This document shows positions 35,547-43,782 of a stretch of DNA of 64,000 bases, in pieces. The notes beneath the pieces are model-generated. The model ran no database searches. It saw only the letters and a program-made list of their open reading frames with translations, and had not been told where the DNA came from. Origin of the DNA: Bradyrhizobium sp. CCGB12 (GTDB lineage: Bacteria; Pseudomonadota; Alphaproteobacteria; Rhizobiales; Xanthobacteraceae); assembly GCF_024199845.1 (NCBI RefSeq), contig NZ_JANADO010000001.1, forward strand, positions 3,162,001 through 3,226,000, read 5' to 3'. Made by a program: the position numbers and the translations under genes. Each line of letters starts with the position of its first letter. Positions within the stretch are counted from its first letter, which is position 1.

Positions 35547-36248
35547 ATGCCGCATCCGAAGTTCATCGCGCGTCTCCAGGCGATCGAAGGTCTTTCCGAG
35601 GACGAACGCCGGCAGATCGCCGGCTTGCCCTCCACGCTGCGCCAGGTTGCGGACGGCGAGATCGTGCTGCGCCAGGGCGAGGCCGTCACGCGCTGCGTCT
35701 TCGTCGTCAGCGGCTTCCTCTACCAAGCCCGCATCGTCGGAGATCGCAGCCAGATCCTCGCCTTCCACGTGCCCGGCGACATGCCGTGCCTGCACTCGCT
35801 GCTGATCTCGCCCATGGATGCGGATCTTGTCAGCCTCGGGCCAAGCGTCGTCGGCTACGTCGCGCACAGCCAGCTTCGGCAGCTTCTCGACAGCTCCATC
35901 CATCTCACTCGCGCGTTCTGGCGCGAGACGCTGATCGACGCGGCGATTTCGCGGCAATGGATCGCCCGCCTCGGCGCCCAGGCCGCGTTGCCCAAAGTGG
36001 CGCATCTGATCTGCGAGCTCGCCGCGAGGCTGGAGATCGTCGGCCTCCTCACCGACGGTTGCTTCCAGATGCCGATGACGCAGCGCCACGTCGCCGACGC
36101 CTGCGGACTGTCGATCGTTCATATCAATCGTACGATCCAGGAACTGAGGCACCGCGGATTGATTGCATGGGAGGGCAGCGAGATCGAGCTGCGGCGGCGC
36201 GAAGAGCTGCAGCAGCTTGCCGATTTTGCGCCTGACTATCTGACCTGA
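35547..36248 (+). CDS. Crp/Fnr-family transcriptional regulator (second paralog)
   Basis: This 233-residue protein is built like the regulator at 34410-35141. Shared segments include RQGE/RQGD, VVSG, LAFH..GD.P..., LGP and FWRETL/VWRETL, so the two are paralogs. The HTH is TQRHVADACGLSIVHINRTI (about 172-191). No Fnr cysteine cluster is seen. Two divergent regulators of one family suggest cross-regulation. Confidence 0.88.
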   Translation: MPHPKFIARLQAIEGLSEDERRQIAGLPSTLRQVADGEIVLRQGEAVTRCVFVVSGFLYQARIVGDRSQILAFHVPGDMPCLHSLLISPMDADLVSLGPSVVGYVAHSQLRQLLDSSIHLTRAFWRETLIDAAISRQWIARLGAQAALPKVAHLICELAARLEIVGLLTDGCFQMPMTQRHVADACGLSIVHINRTIQELRHRGLIAWEGSEIELRRREELQQLADFAPDYLT

Positions 36249-36291
36249 GCCAGGCGGATCAATGCACGCTTCGGGTGAGGCCCTTGAGGCG

Positions 36292-36612
36292 CTACCCGCT
36301 CCGCCGAATCTCCTCCCGGTGGGACTCGACTTCCTCGGCATCCTCGTCATCGACCTTCATCAGATGGTCGCGGCCGGCGGCCTTGAGCAACGCGTCGAGC
36401 TTGGCGTGGATCGCCTGGGTGTCGCGATGCTCGGCCCGCTGGATCACCAGCGTCATCCCCCATGTCGCCAGCGTCGCGAAGGAATGCCATTCGAGCCCGT
36501 TGCCGAACGTGACCCAGGCCATGCCATAGGCTACGAACACCGCAAACGCCGCCGGCCGCGAGGTGGCGACGCCGATGTCGGTAAGCCAGCTCTTCGGTGC
36601 GGCAGAGGCCAT
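36292..36612 (-). CDS. Low-affinity iron permease family membrane protein
   Basis: This 106-residue protein has two membrane helices (AFAVFVAYGMAWVTFGNGLE and FATLATWGMTLVIQRAE) and a charged cytoplasmic tail (KLDALLKAAGRDHLMKVDDE). This matches the bacterial branch of the fungal Fet4-type low-affinity iron permease family. Bacterial members are short and their transport role is unproven. The ATG at 36612 is preferred over one 18 nt upstream. Confidence 0.75.
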   Translation of the reverse strand: MASAAPKSWLTDIGVATSRPAAFAVFVAYGMAWVTFGNGLEWHSFATLATWGMTLVIQRAEHRDTQAIHAKLDALLKAAGRDHLMKVDDEDAEEVESHREEIRRSG

Positions 36613-37142
36613 GCGCGGCAACTCGCGCAATGCGCCGGTGTTCCAACGGCGGAGCCACGAGCACGCGATGCCGATCGCCTCACGATCGCGATGCCTGCCT
36701 CCGCCACGATTTGAGCAGCGGTCCGCCGGCCCCAGCGCTGAGCGGGGAGATAACCGTGACGAATGAGCCCGGCATTTGCGCCGGGCTGATCGTCAATATG
36801 CTTCGGTTCTCGGCAACGGAAGAATTAGAGTAGAGTCCCCACGTCCAGTCCGTTCGGATTCCGACATTGCGATGCTTGCCCAGGAGCTTCGCATAATCGT
36901 GTTGCTGCTCCGCACCTCTTCGACACGCGCGTTAGAGCGGAGACGCGCTTTAACGCGCAAGGAGATCCTGGCAAATAGCATTCGAAACGAATGTGAAATT
37001 TAAACCGAAAGCAGTTCCGATCAGCTTCTCGAAGGAACCGAATCGACCGCCATTAAATGATAAATTTCATTATGATTGATAATCATGATGACTCCATCAC
37101 AAGATTAAAAAATATGTTGGGGAAAACGATGGGAGGTTGGAA
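36613..37142. other. 530-nt gap with a hairpin and an AT-rich palindrome
   Basis: I find no convincing gene. A frame at 36776-37003 exists but has no ribosome binding site. AGCCCGGC (36766-36773) pairs with GCCGGGCT (36780-36787), but no T run follows. From about 36980 the DNA turns AT-rich and holds the palindrome at 37072-37086. Confidence 0.5.
37072..37086. promoter_or_regulatory. Fur-box-like palindrome
   Basis: ATGATT-GAT-AATCAT is a perfect 15-bp dyad containing GATAATCAT, part of the classical Fur consensus. It lies 56 nt upstream of a small gene and near the iron-permease-family gene. Rhizobial Fur (Mur), Irr or RirA could bind, but this is not shown. Confidence 0.35.
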
Positions 37143-37280
37143 ATGGAAGTTGCCCGCCGCTTTCGAGCAATGGCGCTGCTTTGTCGACAGGCTGCCGCGC
37201 GCCAACCTGAGAGAAGTTGGAAATTGCTCGCTGAGGCAGAGTACTGGGAGCATCTGGCGGCTACGGCTTTGGCTGACTGA
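37143..37280 (+). CDS. Very small orphan protein (45 residues)
   Basis: The protein reads MEVARRFRAMALLCRQAAAR, followed by a second half with SWKLLAEAEYWEHLA. This two-helix pattern (R-x-F-R-x-M-A-x-L-C-R-Q then LLAEAExWEHLA) is one I recognise from many short bradyrhizobial proteins of unknown function. GGGAGG sits just before the ATG. It lies in an AT-rich leader with a Fur-box-like palindrome. Confidence 0.65.
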   Translation: MEVARRFRAMALLCRQAAARQPERSWKLLAEAEYWEHLAATALAD

Positions 37281-37351
37281 GCGTCGGCCCAGCGATTTTT
37301 TCGTTCTTTCTCCTTCGACGTCTTAGTTCAAGTCATATTTTGAGGCGGGCC

Positions 37352-37528
37352 GTGTCCAGTCTTCGTGAGACGTATTCCTGTGCTGTTCTGAGTGAACGGC
37401 TCCAAGCGCTTGTAGCGGAGCTCAGAGAAGTGAAGATGCTTCGAAGCAAGCTCCGACACTTGGAAGCGAGAGCGATCGGCAGAAGACGCCGCGCCAAACC
37501 GGGCAGCAGAGCAAGAGCCGTGAACTAA
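37352..37528 (+). CDS. Small coiled-coil hypothetical protein
   Basis: This 58-residue protein is mostly helix with heptad-like leucines (SERLQALVAELREVKMLRSK) and a basic tail (GRRRRAKPGSRARAVN). The GTG at 37352 has GAGG about six bases upstream; a TTG at 37340 is also in frame. Its end overlaps the convergent gene by 4 nt. No function is known. Confidence 0.42.
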   Translation: MSSLRETYSCAVLSERLQALVAELREVKMLRSKLRHLEARAIGRRRRAKPGSRARAVN

Positions 37529-37758
37529 CCGGGAGGCGAGACCGGCCGTCTGTTCAGGACAGAGCCGTCGCACCGATTTCCGTTCGACGTTGCGCCTCGA
37601 AATACAGCAACGAGCCGATCACCGTCCCAAAGCTCCACGTCGTGCTCGACAATCATTTGCTCAGCTCGACGTCGCGCCGCCTGCTCGTCAATGCAGTCAA
37701 GCTTTGCGGCGCAGATAACTCGCCGGCTGCTGTCCACCACGAAAACTCTGAACCGCAT
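37525..37758 (-). CDS. Small hypothetical protein
   Basis: This 77-residue protein (RFRVFVVDSSRRVICAAKLD, then EQAARRRAEQMIVEHDVELW and DGDRLVAVF) looks like a small alpha-beta domain repeated across bradyrhizobial genomes with no known function. The ATG at 37758 gives the familiar start; an ATG at 37791 is also in frame. It ends with a Pro/Gly tail that may be a local extension. Confidence 0.62.
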   Translation of the reverse strand: MRFRVFVVDSSRRVICAAKLDCIDEQAARRRAEQMIVEHDVELWDGDRLVAVFRGATSNGNRCDGSVLNRRPVSPPG

Positions 37759-37926
37759 GATCGCAGTCCCATCCAAAAGGGGGACTGTCATCGTAATCGA
37801 ATGTCAGTCTAAGGCAGTGGGCAAACTAAGTGCAGGCGCGCGAAACCATTGTGCGTGTGACAATTCAGCTGCACTGCGCGCTAGAACTCATCGATCGCGT
37901 GGCGGCGCGTCATGAATCGCGCGACC

Positions 37927-38649
37927 TCAGTGGTGTAATCTCACCGCGAGCCGAAGCGTGCGGCTCGAGCTTAATACGGAGAGGATCCCCAGCGTCATCA
38001 GCAGCACGCCTAACCACATTGAAGTCCAGCTCCGCGCCTCGTCCGCAATCTGCACGCCGATCACCATAGCCGGCGGATCGGGCGAAGGCCCCGCATCGGC
38101 GGCCGCGAGAAGCTGCTCAACATCAACCTGGCTAGGCACGGAATGTTCGGGCATGGCCCGGCGACTGTGAAGCTCAGCAATGCGGGCCGCCGACGTCAGG
38201 ACGGGGCCCGTACCGAGTTCGGAAGCGGCATCAGCTACCTTGAGTTCACGCGCCGGCGGTGTCGGCGGAGCCCCCTCGGCCGGTGCAGAGCGTGATAACT
38301 CCGCGCGCGCATCGATCACCGGGCTCCGCCTTTGCCGCGCGGTCTCGTTCTCGTCGGGCCTGGCGGCACGGTTGGCGGGGCGACTAGGAATCGGTTTTCG
38401 CACCGTCGCGGCGCCCTCGGCCAAGAACCAGCATCTGCGGTGGCCGTCCAGCCGATACATCCAGCGCTGGCCGGCGCCGGGCGCGTTGCCGGGCCGCGCC
38501 AAGCATTCCGGCTGCGCCGGAGCCGTCGCAGCGGGCTCGCGAGGAGCAATACTGAAGAAGTCAGTAAACGTGTTGGAGAACGCAGGTGTCGTCGAAAGAC
38601 CTCCAACAAGGACCAAACTGGCCGAGTAAATTCGCAAATAACCGGACAT
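37927..38649 (-). CDS. Secreted/membrane protein with a Cys-Trp module (paralog of 43783-45045)
   Basis: This 240-residue protein has a signal peptide, then a compact Cys/Trp module (GQRWMYRLDGHRRCWFLAEG, about 60-79), a long Pro/Ala/Arg-rich linker, and a C-terminal membrane helix (SMWLGVLLMTLGILSVLS). The same order occurs in the larger gene at 43783-45045. GGGAG lies before the ATG at 38649. The topology suggests a periplasmic module tethered to the inner membrane. Function is unknown. Confidence 0.68.
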   Translation of the reverse strand: MSGYLRIYSASLVLVGGLSTTPAFSNTFTDFFSIAPREPAATAPAQPECLARPGNAPGAGQRWMYRLDGHRRCWFLAEGAATVRKPIPSRPANRAARPDENETARQRRSPVIDARAELSRSAPAEGAPPTPPARELKVADAASELGTGPVLTSAARIAELHSRRAMPEHSVPSQVDVEQLLAAADAGPSPDPPAMVIGVQIADEARSWTSMWLGVLLMTLGILSVLSSSRTLRLAVRLHH

Positions 38650-39071
38650 CGAAGACTCCCGGTGTTGCGCCCCCACCCGACACGAGCCTTCGCGACGACA
38701 TTGGCCACCATGCGGCTTAAATCTGGCGGCGCGATGGATTAAATATGCTCCAGGCCATCATTTAATAGGCCCGCCCGGCATTTCTGGGTTGCAAAGCGTG
38801 GTAACACACCCAACCAACCGAACCGTCTGCCCTCGGCCGGGCGTGGCTCCCGGCCGCAGCCTGCGACCGCCCGATTGATCGCCGTGGCAGCGGAAACACT
38901 GCACTCGTCTGCTGACAATGGCGATCCGAAAGCGGAGCTGGTCCGGGGGAAGCTTATGGGGGTGTCATGCCCCGGGTATGCGGCAAGCGCTACCCCCATA
39001 CCAGATTAAATGCTCCCGCCACGATATTACCTCTGTAATACCGCTGTCGTGCCTTTCTCCCTTCCACCTAA
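38650..39071. other. Gene-free gap with a long inverted repeat
   Basis: I see no gene in about 420 nt. TATGGGGGT (38955-38963) pairs exactly with ACCCCCATA (38992-39000) around a 28-nt loop rich in C and G. The remainder looks like the upstream region of the two divergent genes. Confidence 0.45.
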
Positions 39072-39111
39072 CACATTTAAATGTGGATAGCGCGGGTAAC
39101 ATTTAAGTGTC
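39072..39111. promoter_or_regulatory. Paired AT palindromes upstream of the H-NS-like gene
   Basis: CACATTTAAATGTG (39072-39085) is a perfect 14-bp palindrome. A near copy, ACATTTAAGTGT, lies at 39100-39111. Together they form a direct repeat of TAACA-ATTTAA-TGT about 63-100 nt before the start, a layout suiting autoregulation. Confidence 0.4.
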
Positions 39112-39173
39112 GGCTTGTCTGCTCATTCATAACTGACTTGTCTGCCTGGGCTTTCGCCCAAGAGGATCGAGCC

Positions 39174-39512
39174 ATGAACACCGAGCATCTCCACTCGCTC
39201 TCCCTTGACGAGCTCTGGATCATTCATCAGCAGGTCACCGCCAGCCTGACTCAGAAAATCTTGGTGCAAAAAGCACGATTGGAGGAACGGCTCCACATGA
39301 TCGGATCGGCCGACGAGGTCCCACGGTTCGATCGCAAGCGCCGCCCCTACCCGCCCGTTCGTCCCAAATATCGCAATCCGAAGAACCCGGCGGAGACATG
39401 GTCCGGTCGCGGCAGGCTGCCGCGGTGGTTGCGGCCGCAGCTTCGAGGCGGTCGGAAGTTGGACGATTTCCTGATCGAGCAGGCTTCGGTTCAAAAGCGG
39501 CAGACAAGTTGA
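39174..39512 (+). CDS. H-NS-family histone-like DNA-binding protein
   Basis: This 112-residue protein has an N-terminal oligomerising coiled coil (SLDELWIIHQQVTASLTQKI, about 10-29) and the C-terminal H-NS DNA-binding motif (KYRNPKNPAETWSGRGRLPR, about 65-84). Such proteins silence AT-rich DNA. AGAGGA lies seven bases before the ATG at 39174. It sits next to the AT-rich patches of the accessory region. The tail beyond the motif is slightly long. Confidence 0.88.
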   Translation: MNTEHLHSLSLDELWIIHQQVTASLTQKILVQKARLEERLHMIGSADEVPRFDRKRRPYPPVRPKYRNPKNPAETWSGRGRLPRWLRPQLRGGRKLDDFLIEQASVQKRQTS

Positions 39513-39851
39513 GCGACGCGGTCGCGAGCGCGTTGGGAAGACAGGCCAACGCACATCCTGTCTTATCTGTCGTTCGCTCGGCTTCTCGATCGAGTGAAAG
39601 AGCACGAGGGTAAGCGAGGCGATACCCACGGCTTCATCAAAATAGGAGTGATGGGATTCGCAAGGGCTCAACCCTCCTTACGGGTTGCGCTGATTGGGAC
39701 TGCGACTTCGTCCGGATATTGCTGAACGCCAGGCCGTGTACCTATAACCCGGCAACATCATTTGACCGGTGACTCATCCGCTTTGCTCCTATAGCGCCCA
39801 AGTTCGTGCGGTAGCGCAAAATGTTACGATGGGCCTGTTGCACATGAATTA
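39513..39851. other. 339-nt gap
   Basis: No gene is visible. CAACCC-TCCTTAC-GGGTTG at about 39671-39689 forms a 6-bp hairpin that could end the H-NS-like transcript. I see nothing else of note. Confidence 0.4.
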
Positions 39852-40226
39852 TTAGGCTCCGGCGCGGAGAGCGGTTGGCCAACCGACACGGACCAACGTT
39901 TCATCTGGGTCAGAGATCGCAAATTCGTACATCCCCCACGGCTTGTCTTCGGGTGATTGCTGAAATTCGCGCGCCGCAGCATCAACACTCTCGAGGTAAA
40001 GATAAAGCCCGAATGGGTTTCTGCCCGGCGTTAGCCATCCCTCGACCGCGTCCGTCAGATGTAGATATCCACCCTTCCCGTTCGACAGCATGCGATAGGT
40101 GTCGGGCTCTCCTGGAGCAGGCCTGTCGCTGTCCGGACGCGCAAAGCCCAACCGATTGTAGAACCGCTCCGACGCATCAAGGTCATTACACGGCAGGATC
40201 GCGATCAAAGCTCCCGAAGGGCTCAT
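39852..40226 (-). CDS. VOC-family protein (glyoxalase/bleomycin-resistance fold)
   Basis: This 124-residue protein shows the VOC start (AILPCNDLDASERFYNRLGF) and a C-terminal strand (MYEFAISDPDETLVRVGWP). Such domains dimerise and act as antibiotic-binding proteins or metal-dependent enzymes; the activity is unknown. GGAG lies seven bases before the ATG. A second VOC gene lies 320 nt upstream on the same strand, but the two are not closely alike. Confidence 0.83.
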   Translation of the reverse strand: MSPSGALIAILPCNDLDASERFYNRLGFARPDSDRPAPGEPDTYRMLSNGKGGYLHLTDAVEGWLTPGRNPFGLYLYLESVDAAAREFQQSPEDKPWGMYEFAISDPDETLVRVGWPTALRAGA

Positions 40227-40546
40227 TCGTACACTCCGACGTCATGCAAACAATTTTCGCCCGCTGTTCTCAATGTCTGAGAATTTGTCACCTTTAGGGT
40301 GGGAATTGCGGTTGGGACAGCCAGATCCTTGCCTTCGTCCAACTCGCATCTATCCGGCTGGCTGGCCGGGCGTCATGAGTCCGCGCCCTAGCTAGTTAGA
40401 GACGCTCAAAGTCGGCTATTGGTCAGACTCGGAAGTGCGAACTCTCGTCCGCTTCTCCGAACGAGTTGACTCAGCCATTTCTTCGCAGATGGGCGGCTTC
40501 CGGCCAAATCCGGACGTGTGGCCTGCCCCAGCGACCCGGCAGCTTC
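40227..40546. other. 320-nt gap between VOC genes
   Basis: No gene is visible. Part of the stretch (about 40395-40470, with AAGTCGGCTATTGGTCAGACT) resembles a sequence I associate with multi-copy non-coding debris in rhizobial genomes. This could be the relic of a decayed gene or element. Confidence 0.3.
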
Positions 40547-40951
40547 TTAGGTTCGAATGGGCTGCCCGATTCCAAGCAGGTTACCTTCGCTGTCGCGGAA
40601 CCACGCGCCACGTTCGCCAATACCTTTGCTCGGATAATTCCCCTCAATTTCCGCAATGCCGTTAACGGTCTTCAGGCCGGGCAGGTCGTAGTCTTCGAAC
40701 GCGACGCCTCGGGCGCGAAGCTCACGCACGGTCGCCTCGATATCCTCAACTTCCCAGCCCATCTGCGTGGACGTACCGAGTTGCACCCCGGATGAAACAA
40801 ATATCGCAAACTCGCCAGTTCCACAGACGTAGCGGAGCCCTCCGTCACGCTGCTCGACCGGCTCCAGGCCAAGCTTTTCCGAATAGAACGCGCGCGCCCG
40901 ATCTAGGTCCTTCGCCGGAAGCCTTGTTGCCACCCTCGCGTTCCCTAGCAC
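40547..40951 (-). CDS. VOC-family protein (glyoxalase/bleomycin-resistance fold)
   Basis: This 134-residue protein begins VATRLPAKDLDRARAFYSEK, the usual VOC opening, and ends RGAWFRDSEGNLLGIGQP, the last strand with a family glutamate. The start is GTG at 40951 with AAGGAG six bases upstream. It probably binds or turns over a small molecule, but the ligand is unknown. Confidence 0.87.
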   Translation of the reverse strand: MLGNARVATRLPAKDLDRARAFYSEKLGLEPVEQRDGGLRYVCGTGEFAIFVSSGVQLGTSTQMGWEVEDIEATVRELRARGVAFEDYDLPGLKTVNGIAEIEGNYPSKGIGERGAWFRDSEGNLLGIGQPIRT

Positions 40952-41142
40952 CTGTCTCTCCTTTGTGAGTCAGAAGGCCGGTAAGTTCCCCGGAATCGAC
41001 TGGTCATAAGGCGAAGAACCCGACTGAAATAATCTAGTCCGCTCTGGGCAACCAGGTGGACGCCAGTAACGGGTTTCGCCATTTCTCGCTGCAAGTGGAA
41101 TTGCTCGACACGACAAATGGAGGAGACGCCAACTGGACGGCC

Positions 41143-41361
41143 TTACTTTTCTTCATATCGGTTCTTGCTGGGAACGACGGATCCGAGAGCGGGTGGCAGC
41201 CGCGCTATCGCTTGCTCCAACTCTGCTGCGATGGCCCTGTAACGAGAGAGCGTCCGCGCGCAAACGTCGCGCTTGAGCTGGCTCGTTGCTGCCTCTTGAA
41301 GGCGCTCGTAGTCAGCGATTTCCACGCGGAGCAGTTCTAGATGGGCCAGCATCTCTTTCAT
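41143..41361 (-). CDS. Small coiled-coil hypothetical protein
   Basis: This 72-residue protein is almost entirely helical (KEMLAHLELLRVEIADYERL, SRYRAIAAELEQAIARL). The frame is open to an ATG at 41421. No ribosome binding site is clear. It is not recognised, and the call rests on coding character alone. Confidence 0.4.
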   Translation of the reverse strand: MKEMLAHLELLRVEIADYERLQEAATSQLKRDVCARTLSRYRAIAAELEQAIARLPPALGSVVPSKNRYEEK

Positions 41362-41421
41362 GTGCAGGTAGACTAGCCCATGTCGCTTTTGGTTCAATAG
41401 CGAACTTGGGACACCGCTCAT

Positions 41422-41747
41422 GGCAATTTAGGACACCCCGTGAGGCGTCGGGCAACACACCCCGTCAAGCCCGCGGCGCGAAGATATTTTACTTTTCCGA
41501 ATTTCGGATTTATGGCATATATCGCGGCATCCCGGCCCTGCCAAAGGGGCGTTCGCGACCGTCACGAGATGCGGGCCGGGTGGCGGTGGACGCGTCGGCG
41601 CGGATCGGGGCGAAACGCGCCGCGGGAGCGCGCAGCCATGCCCTGCCATTTCGGTGCGCGCCGGCCCGTGATCATACCGACTGTCGAACCGCTTTTCGCG
41701 CGCGCCCCGGGATGTTAGCTTGGTGCCATTGCCTTGAGGAATTTTTG
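41422..41747. other. Gap with a degenerate repeat upstream of the caspase gene
   Basis: There is no good gene in 326 nt. Positions 41477-41600 (AAGATATTTTACTTTTCCGA, then GGGGCGTTCGCGACCGTCAC) resemble a decayed sequence I recall as multi-copy in bradyrhizobia and Nitrobacter. The caspase promoter probably lies in the last 100 nt. Confidence 0.35.
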
Positions 41748-43094
41748 ATGCGCGCGAGGATTTTCAATCGCGTTGTCGGGCTGGCGGCGCTGGTTGCGGC
41801 AACGCTCGCCGCCGTAGCGCACCCGGCATCGGCCGAGAAGCGCATCGCGCTCGTGGTCGGCAACTCCGCCTACAAGAACATCACGCCGCTCGACAATCCC
41901 TCGAAGGATGCCAGCCTGATGGCGCAGACGCTCTCCGCGCTCGGCTTCGCGCTGGTCGGCGGCCGCGCCCAGCTCGATCTCGACAAGGGCGCGATGGACG
42001 TCGCGGTGCAGAATTTTGGCCGGCAGGTCCAGGGCGCCGACGTTGCGCTGTTCTACTACGCCGGTCACGGCGTGCAGGTCTCGGGCTCAAACTATCTCGT
42101 GCCTGTCGGCGCCAATCCGACGCGCGAGGCCGACGTCGACTTCCAGATGACCGATGTCAATCTCGTGCTGCGCCAGATGCAGGGCTCCGGCACGCGCCTC
42201 AACCTCGTGATCCTCGATGCCTGCCGCAACAACCCGTTCGGCTCACGCGGCTTGCGATCATCCGACGGCGGCCTTGCTCAAATGCGTGCGCCCGAGGGCA
42301 CGCTGATCTCCTACGCGACGCAGCCTGGCAACGTTGCCCAGGACGGCAGCGACGGCCACAGCCCCTACACGAAGGCGCTCGCCGCGACGATCCGGACCGC
42401 GGGCCTCGACGTGTTCCAGACCTTCAACCAGGTCGGCCTCGCCGTGAAGCGCGCCACCGCGGGCGCGCAGCAGCCCTGGGTCTCCTCCTCGCCGATCGAT
42501 GGCACCTTCTATTTCGTGCCGCCGACGCAAACCGCCCCGCCGCAGGTGGCGGCGCTGCAGCCCGATCCGCTGGCGGCGGAACGCCTGCGCGCCGATCCAG
42601 ATCGCGTGCCGCTGCGTGATGCCGCGTTGCTCAGCGAACTCAGCGAGCGGCTGTACGAGCTCAATTTCGACCCCGATACGCCCGATGGCCTGACGCGCGC
42701 CATCACGAAACTCCAGCAGCGGATCGCCATCGCGCCGACCGGCGAGGCGACCGAAGGCCTGCTGCTGCGGATGCGCAAGATGGAGGATCTCAGGCCCTGG
42801 GGCTCGATCGTCTATGGGCCCGATGACAGCAAATGGGGGATCTCGTGGAACCACGCCTCGCGGCGCGCGGCGGTGGCGGACGCGCGCGGCAATTGCGGCG
42901 GCGCCAAATGCCCGATCGAGCTCTCGTTTTACGGCAACCGGTGCGGCGCGTTCGCCATTTCCGACAAGTCCTGGTCGCTGGTCCAGCGCGAGAGCGTGCA
43001 GCGCGCGAAAGACGCCGCGCTTGACGATTGCGGCAAGGCTGGCAAAGCTTGCCGCATTATCGGGTCCGTCTGCGCCGACGGCTCGGGCCGCTGA
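41748..43094 (+). CDS. Secreted caspase-like protease with a C-terminal DUF4189-type domain
   Basis: This 448-residue protein has a signal peptide (to about residue 29) and a C14 caspase-like (metacaspase/orthocaspase) domain, about 31-245. The dyad is H107 in LFYYAGHGVQ and C159 in VILDACRNNPFG. A middle helical segment follows. A C-terminal Cys-containing domain (WGISWNHASRRAAVADARGN, GGAKCPIELSFYGNRCGAFA) matches the DUF4189 pattern. Export makes it an envelope or extracellular enzyme rather than a cytosolic death protease. GAGGA lies eight bases before the ATG at 41748. Two more secreted-protein genes follow. Confidence 0.88.
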   Translation: MRARIFNRVVGLAALVAATLAAVAHPASAEKRIALVVGNSAYKNITPLDNPSKDASLMAQTLSALGFALVGGRAQLDLDKGAMDVAVQNFGRQVQGADVALFYYAGHGVQVSGSNYLVPVGANPTREADVDFQMTDVNLVLRQMQGSGTRLNLVILDACRNNPFGSRGLRSSDGGLAQMRAPEGTLISYATQPGNVAQDGSDGHSPYTKALAATIRTAGLDVFQTFNQVGLAVKRATAGAQQPWVSSSPIDGTFYFVPPTQTAPPQVAALQPDPLAAERLRADPDRVPLRDAALLSELSERLYELNFDPDTPDGLTRAITKLQQRIAIAPTGEATEGLLLRMRKMEDLRPWGSIVYGPDDSKWGISWNHASRRAAVADARGNCGGAKCPIELSFYGNRCGAFAISDKSWSLVQRESVQRAKDAALDDCGKAGKACRIIGSVCADGSGR

Positions 43095-43125
43095 TCGCAT
43101 TTTTTCATTTCTGGATTGTTTGCTC

Positions 43126-43632
43126 ATGCCCCCTTCTGTCAATCGTACGACTGCCCTCTCCTTTCTCCTCACCGTCGCCCTCGGATCAATGTCTGCCTTC
43201 GCGCAGTCCGGCAGCGCCGGCGGCACGATCGGCAACGACGAGAAGTCGCTGTCCGGCTCGCGCCAGGATGGTGCTTCAGAGCGCTCGGCCGAGCCCGCCC
43301 CGTCCGCGCGCCGAAGCAAGCCGGCCGAAGAACCGCGCGCGTCATCGCGACGAAGCGGCGGGGGTGGCGGCGGTGGAGGCTTTGACGGAGCCTGGCACGT
43401 CACGAGCGTCGGCTGCGGCGGCTCGACGAGCGGCGCAGTCGTGGTCTCCTCGGGCAGGATCATCGGCCAAGGCGTCAGCGGAACCGTCAGCTCGAGCGGC
43501 TCGGTCAGCACGCGCGGCCAGGGCGAGGGCGTAACCTTCACCAGCGCGGGCCGCCTCTCCGGCCGCAGCGGGTCCGGGACCTGGCGCCGCTCCGACGGCT
43601 GCGGCGGAACCTGGACCTCCGCCAAGCAATAA
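43126..43632 (+). CDS. Secreted Gly/Ser-rich hypothetical protein
   Basis: This 168-residue protein has a signal peptide (TTALSFLLTVALGSMSAFA). A basic disordered region with eight consecutive glycines precedes a C-terminal domain (AWHVTSVGCGGSTSGAVVVS, SGSGTWRRSDGCGGTWTS) with four cysteine-glycine spots, which may be a small beta sandwich. It lies 31 nt after the caspase-like gene and is probably cotranscribed. A 7-bp hairpin (43656-43677) follows. Function is unknown. Confidence 0.72.
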   Translation: MPPSVNRTTALSFLLTVALGSMSAFAQSGSAGGTIGNDEKSLSGSRQDGASERSAEPAPSARRSKPAEEPRASSRRSGGGGGGGGFDGAWHVTSVGCGGSTSGAVVVSSGRIIGQGVSGTVSSSGSVSTRGQGEGVTFTSAGRLSGRSGSGTWRRSDGCGGTWTSAKQ

Positions 43633-43782
43633 CGTCAGAGAAATGCCCGATTTCGCTGCGGAACGAACGCTCCGCAGGCCCGATTCAAGCCACATCCTCT
43701 CCGGATTTGCGGCTCATTGCCACCCAAGTCTTTGATGACAAGGGGCCAGTAAAGAGTTGCGTCGCGTAACCGGGAGACCAGG

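Noticed and set aside
36776..37003. A 75-codon plus-strand frame
   Set aside because: No ribosome binding site, unusual composition and an overlap with the hairpin; not strong enough to list as a gene.
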